DNA from: an uncultured Fidelibacterota bacterium
GTDB lineage: Bacteria; Marinisomatota; Marinisomatia; Marinisomatales; UBA1611
Reading direction: 5' to 3'
Assembly: GCA_913041325.1 (NCBI GenBank)
Contig: CAJWHU010000028.1
Location: 1-14,066 of the forward strand
DNA length: 14,066 bases
Part shown: positions 7,502 through 14,013 of the stretch, piece by piece
Layout: each line of letters begins with the position of its first letter
How positions within the stretch are numbered: position 1 is the first letter of the stretch
Notes under the pieces: model-generated
Told to the model about the DNA's origin: nothing
The model's input: the letters and a program-made list of their open reading frames with translations, nothing else
Database searches by the model: none
Program-made: the position numbers and the translations under genes

Positions 7502-8677
7502 TTAAACGTTACCCACCAAACTAGGGTTGCTAGGTATATTAATCAATCGTCGCGCCAGTGATTCAGCCCCGTCCAAGTTCATCTTTGGACAATTAATAAA
7601 TGGGGTTAGCTTATGCATTAATCGCCAAACTGGACGAGTCATTAACCCAGCTTCATTAGTAACTTGCAAAATGGCCTCACGTTCATGAGTTTGATCTTCA
7701 TTAAGCATGATTGTTTGTAACCAAAAATTACTGCGGCAGTGTGCGGGTTCAACAAATAATTGTACTCCTTCAATTGGAGCAAAAGCCTCTCTATATTGCT
7801 CAAATAGATCCCTTTTGGTCATTAACTTGGATGGTAATTGCTCTAACTGTGCGCAACCTAGAGCAGCATTGATATTGGGCAATCGATAGTTATAACCAAT
7901 TTCATCATGGATAAATTCCCATACATGTGGCAGTTTAGCAGTTGTGGTAAGATGTTTGGCACGCCGAGCGATTTCGGAATCATTAGTTAAAATAGCGCCA
8001 CCTCCGCCTGTTGTTATGGTTTTATTGCCGTTAAAACTTAATGTGCCCATTAAACCAAATGTGCCAGTATGTTGACCACGATACTCACTCCCCAAAGACT
8101 CAGCGGCATCTTCAACCATCTCTATATTAAAATCTTGAGCTATTGAAAGTAAACCATCAATATCTACCGGATGACCATAAGTATGCATAGGTACCATTGC
8201 TCGGATCACTTTCCCGGTGGCAACATTTATGCATCCGTCATTAGATTGCTCAGTATGCGCTTCTAGATACTTACGCAACTTGACAGTATTTATACCCAAT
8301 GTAGTTTCCTCACTATCTACAAAATGGGGCGTAGAGCCACAATAACTGATGGCATTGGCTGTTGCAATAAAGGTAAGTGCAGGTACTAGTACTTCATCTT
8401 TAGCTTTCACTCCCGCAAGCAATAATGCGATATGTAGCGCCGCTGTTCCATTGACGACTGCCACCACATGTCTTGATCCTGTATAAATTGCTAAATCTTC
8501 TTCAAAGCGATTAACAAATTCGCCCACAGACGAAACAAAAGTAGAATCTAAACACTCCTTAACGTAATGCCACTCGCTACCTGTAAATGCCGGCTCATGT
8601 AAGCCAATAGGACCTGAACCAACTACTGATTGAATGGCATTAACAATCGAATCTGGAAGAGATTTTTGTTTATTCAT
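7502..8677 (-). CDS. legC: LegC-family PLP-dependent sugar aminotransferase
   Basis: This 391-residue DegT/DnrJ/EryC1 aminotransferase has the LegC hallmark segment IGLHEPAFTG near the start, then DSTFVSSVG and the NGTAALH cofactor phosphate-binding loop. VEDAAES carries the Asp that contacts the PLP pyridine nitrogen, and SFNGNKTITTGGGG carries the Schiff-base lysine (about K219). It transfers an amino group to C4 of the LegB product. The frame is open upstream to a TTG at 8734 inside legB, but that extension (MKTLETFTAI...) is unlike the family. ATG codons at 8689 and 8677 are better; I chose 8677, which follows the legB stop by four bases and gives MNKQKSLPDS like other LegC starts. An ATG at 8689 with an 8-base overlap is the alternative. 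Translational coupling with legB is likely. Confidence 0.88.
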   Translation of the reverse strand: MNKQKSLPDSIVNAIQSVVGSGPIGLHEPAFTGSEWHYVKECLDSTFVSSVGEFVNRFEEDLAIYTGSRHVVAVVNGTAALHIALLLAGVKAKDEVLVPALTFIATANAISYCGSTPHFVDSEETTLGINTVKLRKYLEAHTEQSNDGCINVATGKVIRAMVPMHTYGHPVDIDGLLSIAQDFNIEMVEDAAESLGSEYRGQHTGTFGLMGTLSFNGNKTITTGGGGAILTNDSEIARRAKHLTTTAKLPHVWEFIHDEIGYNYRLPNINAALGCAQLEQLPSKLMTKRDLFEQYREAFAPIEGVQLFVEPAHCRSNFWLQTIMLNEDQTHEREAILQVTNEAGLMTRPVWRLMHKLTPFINCPKMNLDGAESLARRLINIPSNPSLVGNV

Positions 8678-8681
8678 AACA

Positions 8682-9698
8682 CTAGACATTGTAGAAATCG
8701 GCTTTATAGCTGTGAAGGTTTCCAGAGTTTTCAAACCATTCTGCTGTCTCTACAATGCCACGTTTAAAGCCTTCTCGGTCACCATAGACAGGTTGCCAGC
8801 CGAATAATTCTTTAGCTTTTGTATTATCTGCCCACAATCTCTCGACCTCAGAATCAACCGGACGCAAACGGGTCTCGTCAGTGATTACGTCAATCTTGAC
8901 ATTCATTGCCTCTGCAATGAGTTGTGCCGTATCGCCAATTGAGATTTCAAAATTACTTCCAAAATTCACCACTTCACCCAATCCTTGCTCAGAATTCATC
9001 GCCATAATAAACCCTGCCACTGTATCTAGAACGTAATTAAAATCACGGGTAGGCGAGACTGCGCCCAGCTTAATTTCACGTTTTCCACTTGCAATTTGTG
9101 TGATAATGGTAGGTATAACAGCACGAGCAGACTGACGTGGGCCGTAAGTGTTAAATGGCCTTACTGTGACTAATGGCAAACCAAACGAAGCATGAAATGA
9201 GTAAGCCAATTGATCGGCCGCAATCTTGGAAGCAGAGTAGGGTGACTGACCTTGTAATGGATGCTGCTCTGTGATGGGAACAAAACGCGCAGTGCCGTAA
9301 ACCTCGCTGGTGGAAGTGTGAATTACCCTGCCAACGCCTAGCTCACGCGCCGCCTGCAATACATTGAGTGTACCTTTGATATTAGTATCTACATAAGTAT
9401 CAGGCGAATGATAAGAATAAGGAATAGCGATAAGAGCAGCCAGATGTAAGACAACGTCACAGCCCTTCATTGCCTCCTTAATTCCATGCGGGTCCCGCAC
9501 ATCACCCGCAAACACTTCAAACTGACCCTTAACATCATCGTTACATTGATCTAACCATCCCCAAGAGTTAAAGGAGTTATAAAGCACAAAAGCCCTTACT
9601 TTATGGCCCTGACGAACTAGTGCTTCAGTTAGGTGGGAGCCGATAAAACCATCAGCTCCAGTGATTAGAATAGTAAGTTTATTTTCCTTAATTTTCAT
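8682..9698 (-). CDS. legB: LegB-type NAD(P)-dependent nucleotide-GlcNAc 4,6-dehydratase
   Basis: This 338-residue extended short-chain dehydrogenase has the Rossmann motif TGADGFIG at 13-20, D66 in the GDVRD segment, a TSTSEVYG catalytic stretch at 128-135 and the YSASK catalytic Tyr/Lys at Y154 and K158. The RPFNTYGPRQ motif follows. In the Leg pathway LegB removes water from NDP-GlcNAc to give the 4-keto-6-deoxy sugar that LegC aminates. The Campylobacter enzyme works on the GDP sugar, which fits the ptmE gene in this locus. The full-length similarity and the immediate legC partner support LegB over a generic GDP-mannose or dTDP-glucose dehydratase. The ATG at 9698 has only a weak ribosome site. 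The gene end lies four bases from the preferred legC ATG. Confidence 0.88.
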   Translation of the reverse strand: MKIKENKLTILITGADGFIGSHLTEALVRQGHKVRAFVLYNSFNSWGWLDQCNDDVKGQFEVFAGDVRDPHGIKEAMKGCDVVLHLAALIAIPYSYHSPDTYVDTNIKGTLNVLQAARELGVGRVIHTSTSEVYGTARFVPITEQHPLQGQSPYSASKIAADQLAYSFHASFGLPLVTVRPFNTYGPRQSARAVIPTIITQIASGKREIKLGAVSPTRDFNYVLDTVAGFIMAMNSEQGLGEVVNFGSNFEISIGDTAQLIAEAMNVKIDVITDETRLRPVDSEVERLWADNTKAKELFGWQPVYGDREGFKRGIVETAEWFENSGNLHSYKADFYNV

Positions 9699-9709
9699 AT
9701 GTATTTTAT

Positions 9710-11482
9710 CTAATCCCCAATAATATTTTGATAACTACCACTTCGTTTAATTTGACCATCTTCCAACTCGACAATCTCCGTACAATTTTTAAGCGTGGTC
9801 AACCTATGCGCGACGATAATCACGGTTATATCATCACCAAGATTTTCAATGGCTTTCATGACTGCGCCTTCAGTTTGATCATCTAATGCACTGGTGGCTT
9901 CATCGAGCACGATTACATCGGCTTGCTTATATAGCGCGCGGGCAATACCAATACGCTGACGCTGTCCGCCAGAAAGCTTTACGCCACGCTCACCCACTTC
10001 TGTATTGTATTGATCTATCAACGATTCAATGGTCTCGGCAATCTGAGCCTTTTGAGCAGCTTGACGTACGCGAACATAGTCTATTTTTTCCGGGGGTTCA
10101 CCAAAAGCAATATTCTCAGCAATAGTTGAATCTGATAAAAAGATAGCTTGGGGTACGTGAGCTATATGCGCTTGCCAATTACGATAATTTTGCTCAGTAA
10201 TATTTATACCATCGATAGACATACTTCCTTGAGTGGGTTGTAACAACCCCATGAGAATATCTAGTAATGTACTTTTGCCACTGCCAGTGGTGCCAATAAG
10301 GCCTATACGACAACCTTTTGGGATACTTAAATTAAGCCCAGACTGTAGTATCCAAGGTGTGTGTTCTGAATATTTAAAAGCCAAGTTGTTTAAGTTAATG
10401 CTTTGCTTGAAAGGTATAGGTTTTGGCATTGGCTGATCAAAATAAAGTGGCAATCGCTGATCAAGAAGACTTAAGGACTCTTCTAGCGTCGCTTGACCTC
10501 CTCGAATAAATGACCAGCTAGAATAGGTTTGCTGCATAACTGGTAATAATCGTTGAGCTCCCAATGCAAGTGCGCCTAACACTGGTAATGCAGCAGAAAT
10601 ACCAGATGAACTTCCAGCCAGTGAGTAGGCAAGAATAGCAATTAAAATCATGCCTAGGGATTCAAGACCAAAACGTGGAATACCAGAAATAATAGCGATG
10701 TTGGCTTCTGCACGACGCAATTGTAAGTCTGCATTACGGTAACTGCTAACATATGTCAACTGAGCGCCATCAATTAACACATCACGAATTCCACCTAATC
10801 CCTCTTGTAAACCTTTAATTACTTGATTTGCTTTTTCATTAAGATGCTCGCTGTCACGGGCCAAAATTTTTCTAGTAGATAAAATAATCATCATATAAAT
10901 AAAGCCAAAGCCAGTAAAAGCAGATATTGCAATAATTGGATTTATATTCAATAGTGCGATTAGGACAAATCCCATCATAAGAGTAGAGCTACAAATTATA
11001 AGTCCTGGAACGAGTGTATGATTTACCACACCATAAGTTTTTTTTGAAATGCCAGCAATCACCTCACTCGTATTTCGCATCACATGGACAGAGTAAGGTT
11101 GAAAGAGTGTTCGGCGATAAATACTAATACTTAAATCATGACCAATTGCGTGTCCAATCCTAGTCAGTGACCATAACAAACCAATTCTCATCATACCGGC
11201 TAGTATTGCAGCAAAAGCAAAAATGATTGTTAGGGGTAGTAAAAGTTCTATTGACTCATTAATACCAAGTGCCTCAATAAGTGGTTGTGCCATTGGATGA
11301 GCAAATACTTGATCAGGAGCAGTTAATACTCCTAAGAAGGGAACGACCGCACCAATACTGACAACCTCTGCGAAGGATGCCAGAATCATTAGTATAAACA
11401 ACAAACCAAGCTGCCCTCGACGCACAGGGGTGATATGTACCCAAAGTCGGCGTAACAGTTGAAGTAAGGTTGAATTAAGCAT
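9710..11482 (-). CDS. ABC exporter, half-transporter of the PglK-like lipid-linked oligosaccharide flippase type
   Basis: This 590-residue fusion has an ABC-exporter membrane domain and an ATPase. About six hydrophobic helices lie between residues 24 and 330 (for example 24-52, 82-108, 157-200 and 275-312). The nucleotide-binding domain follows, with Walker A GTTGSGKST at 397-405, Q-loop Q445, signature LSGGQRQR at 503-510, Walker B VIVLDE at 523-528 and switch H559. All catalytic residues are present. Homodimers of this type move lipid A (MsbA), peptides or undecaprenyl-linked glycans (PglK). The N-terminal half (E39 in an AEVVSIGAVVPF stretch) and the ALGAQRLLP segment resemble PglK more than MsbA. 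In this sugar locus, flipping the lipid-linked repeat unit in place of a Wzx is the likely job. The substrate is inferred. The gene ends 11 bases before legB. Confidence 0.82.
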   Translation of the reverse strand: MLNSTLLQLLRRLWVHITPVRRGQLGLLFILMILASFAEVVSIGAVVPFLGVLTAPDQVFAHPMAQPLIEALGINESIELLLPLTIIFAFAAILAGMMRIGLLWSLTRIGHAIGHDLSISIYRRTLFQPYSVHVMRNTSEVIAGISKKTYGVVNHTLVPGLIICSSTLMMGFVLIALLNINPIIAISAFTGFGFIYMMIILSTRKILARDSEHLNEKANQVIKGLQEGLGGIRDVLIDGAQLTYVSSYRNADLQLRRAEANIAIISGIPRFGLESLGMILIAILAYSLAGSSSGISAALPVLGALALGAQRLLPVMQQTYSSWSFIRGGQATLEESLSLLDQRLPLYFDQPMPKPIPFKQSINLNNLAFKYSEHTPWILQSGLNLSIPKGCRIGLIGTTGSGKSTLLDILMGLLQPTQGSMSIDGINITEQNYRNWQAHIAHVPQAIFLSDSTIAENIAFGEPPEKIDYVRVRQAAQKAQIAETIESLIDQYNTEVGERGVKLSGGQRQRIGIARALYKQADVIVLDEATSALDDQTEGAVMKAIENLGDDITVIIVAHRLTTLKNCTEIVELEDGQIKRSGSYQNIIGD

Positions 11483-11556
11483 ACTAAGTTTTCATTCCAA
11501 ATAGATAAAGAAAATATAAGGACGAGATCCTAAGGTCAGGAGAGTCATTCAATCAT

Positions 11557-11603
11557 AAAGTAAAAATAAAGCTTGGTTAGGGCTACAAAAACTAAACCAA
11601 GCT
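11557..11603 (-). terminator. Terminator-like hairpin between the MarR-like gene and the flippase gene
   Basis: On the minus strand AGCTTGGTTTAG is complementary to CTAACCAAGCT, with one bulged base. The loop is about 11 bases, and the hairpin is followed by TTTATTTTTACTTT. This has the form of a Rho-independent terminator pointing along the operon. On the plus strand the downstream side is not T-rich, so the minus direction is favoured. It lies after the first gene of the putative ops-led transcript, where RfaH-modified polymerase would be expected to read through. A weak TATATT lies further down, before the next gene, so an independent promoter there is not excluded. Confidence 0.6.
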
Positions 11604-11673
11604 AGTCTTATAAAAAATTAATAAAAGATGGCCATCACCAGTGACCTGAATGACATGTTTTGACATTTAAAAA

Positions 11674-12015
11674 TCACTCTTTCTTAATATCTTGCTGTTG
11701 CCTTACTTCTTCTTGTAACCGAATAATTTCTTCTTTAAGCTGAGTAAATTCCTGCTGTTTTCTAGCCAGAAATCGAGCAGTGATGCCCGCCTTCTGGATA
11801 ATGCCCTTAGGGGTTAATAAATAAGCGTAACGCCACTTGTTATCTGAGCGCTGAAAGTTATCCAACTTCACCCAACCCACATCAATAAGAGACTTGATCA
11901 AATAGTTGGTTTTACCCAAACTAATGCCTAATTTATCAGCAAGCTCACGCTGAGATAAATCGGGTTGCTGCTCAAGTATTTTGAGTAATCGATATTCGAG
12001 CTCTTGATTGATCAT
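11674..12015 (-). CDS. MarR-type winged-helix regulator of the EPS-associated family
   Basis: This 113-residue protein has a winged helix-turn-helix at about 1-75: LLKILEQQPDLSQRELADKLG as helices 1-2, then ISLGKTNYLIKSLIDVGWV as the recognition helix, and a wing around KWRYAYLLTPKG. A charged coiled-coil tail rich in E, Q and R spans about 82-113. The size, the LTPKGI segment and the coiled-coil end match the small MarR-like proteins commonly found at exopolysaccharide loci. It is the first gene after the ops-like leader and is followed by a terminator-like hairpin before the flippase gene. Its role is unproven; local repression or autoregulation is inferred from the repeats in its upstream region. 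Its Shine-Dalgarno is weak. Confidence 0.82.
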   Translation of the reverse strand: MINQELEYRLLKILEQQPDLSQRELADKLGISLGKTNYLIKSLIDVGWVKLDNFQRSDNKWRYAYLLTPKGIIQKAGITARFLARKQQEFTQLKEEIIRLQEEVRQQQDIKKE

Positions 12016-12045
12016 AGTTGCAATGCAAGTATTTTAATTATTTTG

Positions 12046-12059
12046 GGCAGGCTACCGCA
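12046..12059 (-). promoter_or_regulatory. ops-like RfaH recruitment element
   Basis: The minus strand reads TGCGGTAGCCTGCC. It differs from the classical ops core GGCGGTAG-N-N-T only in the first base, and keeps the GC/GC pair that can close a GGTA loop in the non-template strand. In the ops systems that have been studied, polymerase pauses at this core and RfaH binds the exposed bases. It lies in the leader 31 bases before the ATG of the MarR-like gene, and the locus encodes its own RfaH. CAGTGTCC just upstream vaguely recalls the JUMPstart sequence that often surrounds ops, but a full JUMPstart is not present. Confidence 0.65.
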
Positions 12060-12120
12060 GGACACTGCGAGGACAGATCCCTAAAAAATATAAAACGAGC
12101 AAACTTAAAGGGTCTAGGTC

Positions 12121-12137
12121 TGTTCATTTGGTGAACA
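12121..12137. repeat. Inverted repeat TGTTCA-N5-TGAACA at the candidate start site
   Basis: A perfect six-base inverted repeat with a five-base centre covers the predicted transcription start and touches the -10. Position and symmetry fit an operator for a dimeric repressor, possibly the MarR-like protein encoded next. It could also form a short hairpin at the RNA 5' end. No experimental basis is visible. Confidence 0.4.
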
Positions 12138-12164
12138 AGATAGCACAAGTGATTAACATTGCAA
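12137..12164 (-). promoter_or_regulatory. Candidate sigma70 promoter with extended -10, upstream of the ops-like site
   Basis: TTGCAA is followed by a 16-base spacer and TATCTT, with TG one base before the -10 (TGCTATCTT), which is an extended -10 signature. The predicted start is near 12130. This would place the ops-like element about 70-85 nucleotides into the RNA and the MarR-like ATG about 115 nucleotides in, a usual arrangement for RfaH-controlled operons. Both hexamers are only four of six, so the extended -10 and the position carry the call. Confidence 0.4.
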
Positions 12165-12426
12165 GTTTTGGTGACTATAATGCTAATTCTCTTACCAATA
12201 TTGAAGTTGATTATCTTTTTCCCCAAACACACAAAATTTCTTTTTGAAGAGCGCATTTAAATAAATTACTTTAAGTCATAAAGGATCTAAAAGCCGTGCG
12301 ACTTGCATAGACTTAGGTGTATAGAACCTCAGCTACCCTCCACCAGAATATACAAATTGATAGTAAGAAACAGGGATATAAGAAAATCACCTCCAAAAGA
12401 GACAAACAATATTATTCAGCAACGCG

Positions 12427-12456
12427 GTTATATAATCTCACAGGAAAATTCGTCAC
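12427..12456 (-). promoter_or_regulatory. Weak candidate promoter just after wzz
   Basis: GTGACG (four of six to TTGACA) is followed after 18 bases by TATAAC (five of six to TATAAT). It would give a leader of roughly 400 bases before the MarR-like gene. It is a pattern match only. Confidence 0.25.
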
Positions 12457-12481
12457 CTATACGATGTATTATTTAGTAGGA

Positions 12482-13408
12482 TTAATAATATTTTCTGGCA
12501 TAGTGCATGACTAATACTAGCAAAACTGAAAAAATTCCGCCGAAAAGGGTACCCAAAATACATATCAAGGCCCGTTGAGGTTGAGATTTTTTTTCTGGCA
12601 CCATACTTGGACTGACTGCCACAAAGACATATTCTGGGCTGGCCTCGGCAAGCATCTTATTTTTTGTCTGCTCTTCAATAATAGAGTAAAGAACCTCTCT
12701 CATTTCAGCGATAGATGTCTTCTCAATCTGAGCCTGCAAAAAATTGATATTATTGGAAACCTTTAACATTTGGCGCTGCTGCATGTGTGCATTAATGGCC
12801 GCCACAAACATATCTAACCACTGCTTGGCAATCTGCGGAGAGTAAAACTCGATAGACACAGTAACTAGTCCAGATTTATCTTCTGAAACCTCAAGTCGCT
12901 GCGAAAATGCTTGAAATAGTTGCCAACTACTTGGTGGACCTAAGACCCCAAATTCATTCTCAATCAACCATTGTTTATTTTCAGCATCGTAGACATCTTC
13001 ATCAATCTGAAGTTCATTAGATCCTTTATTCCAACCTTTTGCTGCAACAAGCTCAACAAGAAGATCATTATCGCCAATAAAATCTTCAATAAAACTCCAC
13101 GACTTCATAATTTCTTGTGCTATTTGCTTTTCACTGCTTTCGCCACCTCCTAAGGTAACTCCGGCAAGCGAAGCTAATCCACTAAACTGGCCTAATGAAG
13201 AGAGACCAGAGCTATCGGATTGCGCAGGAGCAAGCAGAGCTGATGCTTTGAACTGGTCAGGCACAGAAAGCGCGTAGATTACTGAAATAAAGGCAAAAAT
13301 AGCCGTAATAGCTATTATTTTTTTACTTCCAGCCCATAAAACACCAAATAGTTCTCGTAGATCTATTTCATAATCAAGCTGAGTATCGTTCTCAATATTA
13401 TTTTCCAC
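12482..13408 (-). CDS. wzz: Wzz-family polysaccharide chain-length determinant
   Basis: This 308-residue inner-membrane protein has the Wzz (PCP) layout. A short cytoplasmic N-terminus contains DLRELFGVLWAGSKK, and a first membrane helix spans about 31-49. A long periplasmic domain follows, with predicted helical stretches about 205-245. A proline-rich segment (PEKKSQPQR) leads into a second membrane helix with GxxxG-like glycines at about 281-301, and the protein ends in a basic tail. Such proteins oligomerise in the inner membrane and set the modal length of Wzy-polymerised O-antigen or capsule. The start is GTG, supported by AAGGA nine bases upstream and by the tight 33-base spacing after rfaH, which suggests co-transcription. 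No Wzy polymerase is in the window. A glycine/serine-rich loop at about 66-91 is the least conserved-looking part. Confidence 0.88.
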   Translation of the reverse strand: MENNIENDTQLDYEIDLRELFGVLWAGSKKIIAITAIFAFISVIYALSVPDQFKASALLAPAQSDSSGLSSLGQFSGLASLAGVTLGGGESSEKQIAQEIMKSWSFIEDFIGDNDLLVELVAAKGWNKGSNELQIDEDVYDAENKQWLIENEFGVLGPPSSWQLFQAFSQRLEVSEDKSGLVTVSIEFYSPQIAKQWLDMFVAAINAHMQQRQMLKVSNNINFLQAQIEKTSIAEMREVLYSIIEEQTKNKMLAEASPEYVFVAVSPSMVPEKKSQPQRALICILGTLFGGIFSVLLVLVMHYARKYY

Positions 13409-13416
13409 GCTTTATT

Positions 13417-13421
13417 TCCTT
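13417..13421 (-). promoter_or_regulatory. Ribosome binding site for the GTG start of wzz
   Basis: AAGGA lies eight to nine bases upstream of GTG at 13406-13408. It supports the non-ATG start, since no in-frame ATG gives a complete first membrane helix. Confidence 0.6.
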
Positions 13422-13441
13422 TATTCTAGATAATTTACTTA

Positions 13442-13990
13442 TTACAATTTAAAGTTCTTCACAACCTCTTTGCTTCCTATATCAGATGCGTTTATTTCTG
13501 CGACAACACTTGTATTTAATAAGTTTAACAATAATCTTACTCTATCTTTGGATTTCTTAGATAAGAATATTGCATCTACTCCTGAAAATTGACCCTCTTG
13601 GATAGAGACCTGATCGCCTTTTTGATAATCTATTATTGAAACATCTTCTTTGAATATGCCTGATTTATCTAGCTTGTCTTGAATTAATTGAATAATATAA
13701 TTAGGTATAGAAGGAAATTTTTCTGAAAACATAACAATCTGACTGACACCATAGCTAGACTTAATAGATGTCCAGTTATCCTTCTTTAAGTTAATTTGAG
13801 CAAAAAGATATCGAGGGAAAACTGGAACCAGGGATTTGAATTCGCTATTTTTATTAGTGGGAGCTATCAAGGGTAAAAAAGTTTTAAAACCTTGTTTTTG
13901 AAGATTTTCATTTGCTTTCTTTTCCTCTTTTGCTTTCGTATAAATAAGAATCCAGATATTTTCTTCTTTTTCCCTTTTACCGGTTTTCAT
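13442..13990 (-). CDS. rfaH: RfaH-type specialised NusG paralog (transcription antiterminator)
   Basis: This 182-residue protein has the two-part NusG-family plan. An N-terminal NGN domain spans about residues 11-100, with WILIYTKAKEE in place of the usual W-x-L-x-Y-x-K start and the family motif FPRYLF at 59-64. A KOW-containing C-terminal domain follows at about 124-170 (KGDQVSIQEGQFSGVDAIF, then RLLLNLL). The KOW end reads like RfaH (GD-V-I-EG-F-G--AIF and LLLNL) rather than housekeeping NusG. RfaH loads on RNA polymerase paused at ops sites, suppresses termination and recruits ribosomes, mainly on polysaccharide operons. The ATG abuts an AT-rich TATAAT stretch and has no visible Shine-Dalgarno, so the start is uncertain; the domain itself begins near residue 11. 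The gene is markedly AT-rich. An ops-like site lies about 1.4 kb downstream, ahead of the main operon. Confidence 0.9.
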   Translation of the reverse strand: MKTGKREKEENIWILIYTKAKEEKKANENLQKQGFKTFLPLIAPTNKNSEFKSLVPVFPRYLFAQINLKKDNWTSIKSSYGVSQIVMFSEKFPSIPNYIIQLIQDKLDKSGIFKEDVSIIDYQKGDQVSIQEGQFSGVDAIFLSKKSKDRVRLLLNLLNTSVVAEINASDIGSKEVVKNFKL

Positions 13991-13996
13991 ATTATA
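13991..13996 (-). promoter_or_regulatory. TATAAT hexamer abutting the rfaH ATG
   Basis: A perfect -10 hexamer ends directly at the annotated ATG of rfaH. The sequence 17 bases upstream (GCACCA, the end of the tRNA) is a poor -35. If this -10 were used, transcription would start inside the reading frame, which would require a later start codon. It may equally be chance in an AT-rich gap, with rfaH transcribed from the tRNA promoter. Confidence 0.2.
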
Positions 13997-14013
13997 AAAT
14001 ACTTAAAATGCTT

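Larger units (their letters stand above)
12016..12481 (-). other. 466-base non-coding leader/promoter region of the main operon
   Basis: No convincing gene lies between wzz and the MarR-like gene. Short open frames here lack good start signals and resemble no family I know. The stretch holds two candidate promoters (12427-12456 and 12137-12164), an inverted repeat beside the second one, near-repeats of ACTTGCAATG, a partial GGTAGC element at 12327-12340 and the ops-like site at 12046-12059. I see no clear terminator after wzz, so readthrough from rfaH-wzz is possible. The region is the natural control point for the long operon to its left. Confidence 0.7.

Noticed and set aside
11592..11640. 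Plus-strand terminator from the same hairpin at 11570-11603
   Set aside because: The plus-strand downstream side is A-rich rather than T-rich, and no plus-strand gene ends there.
12038..12256. 72-residue open frame on the minus strand in the leader
   Set aside because: It spans the candidate promoter, inverted repeat and ops-like site, has no ribosome site before its ATG, and its sequence (many Arg/Lys/Cys, no family pattern) does not look like a real protein.
12388..12397. Perfect Shine-Dalgarno-like GGAGGTGA on the minus strand in the leader
   Set aside because: No ATG, GTG or TTG lies at a proper distance. The GTG within the motif would give a roughly 25-residue peptide but overlaps the motif itself, so the site could not serve it.
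12317..12514. 65-residue open frame on the plus strand overlapping the end of wzz
   Set aside because: It is opposite to all other genes, overlaps wzz, lacks a good ribosome site and has no recognisable motif.
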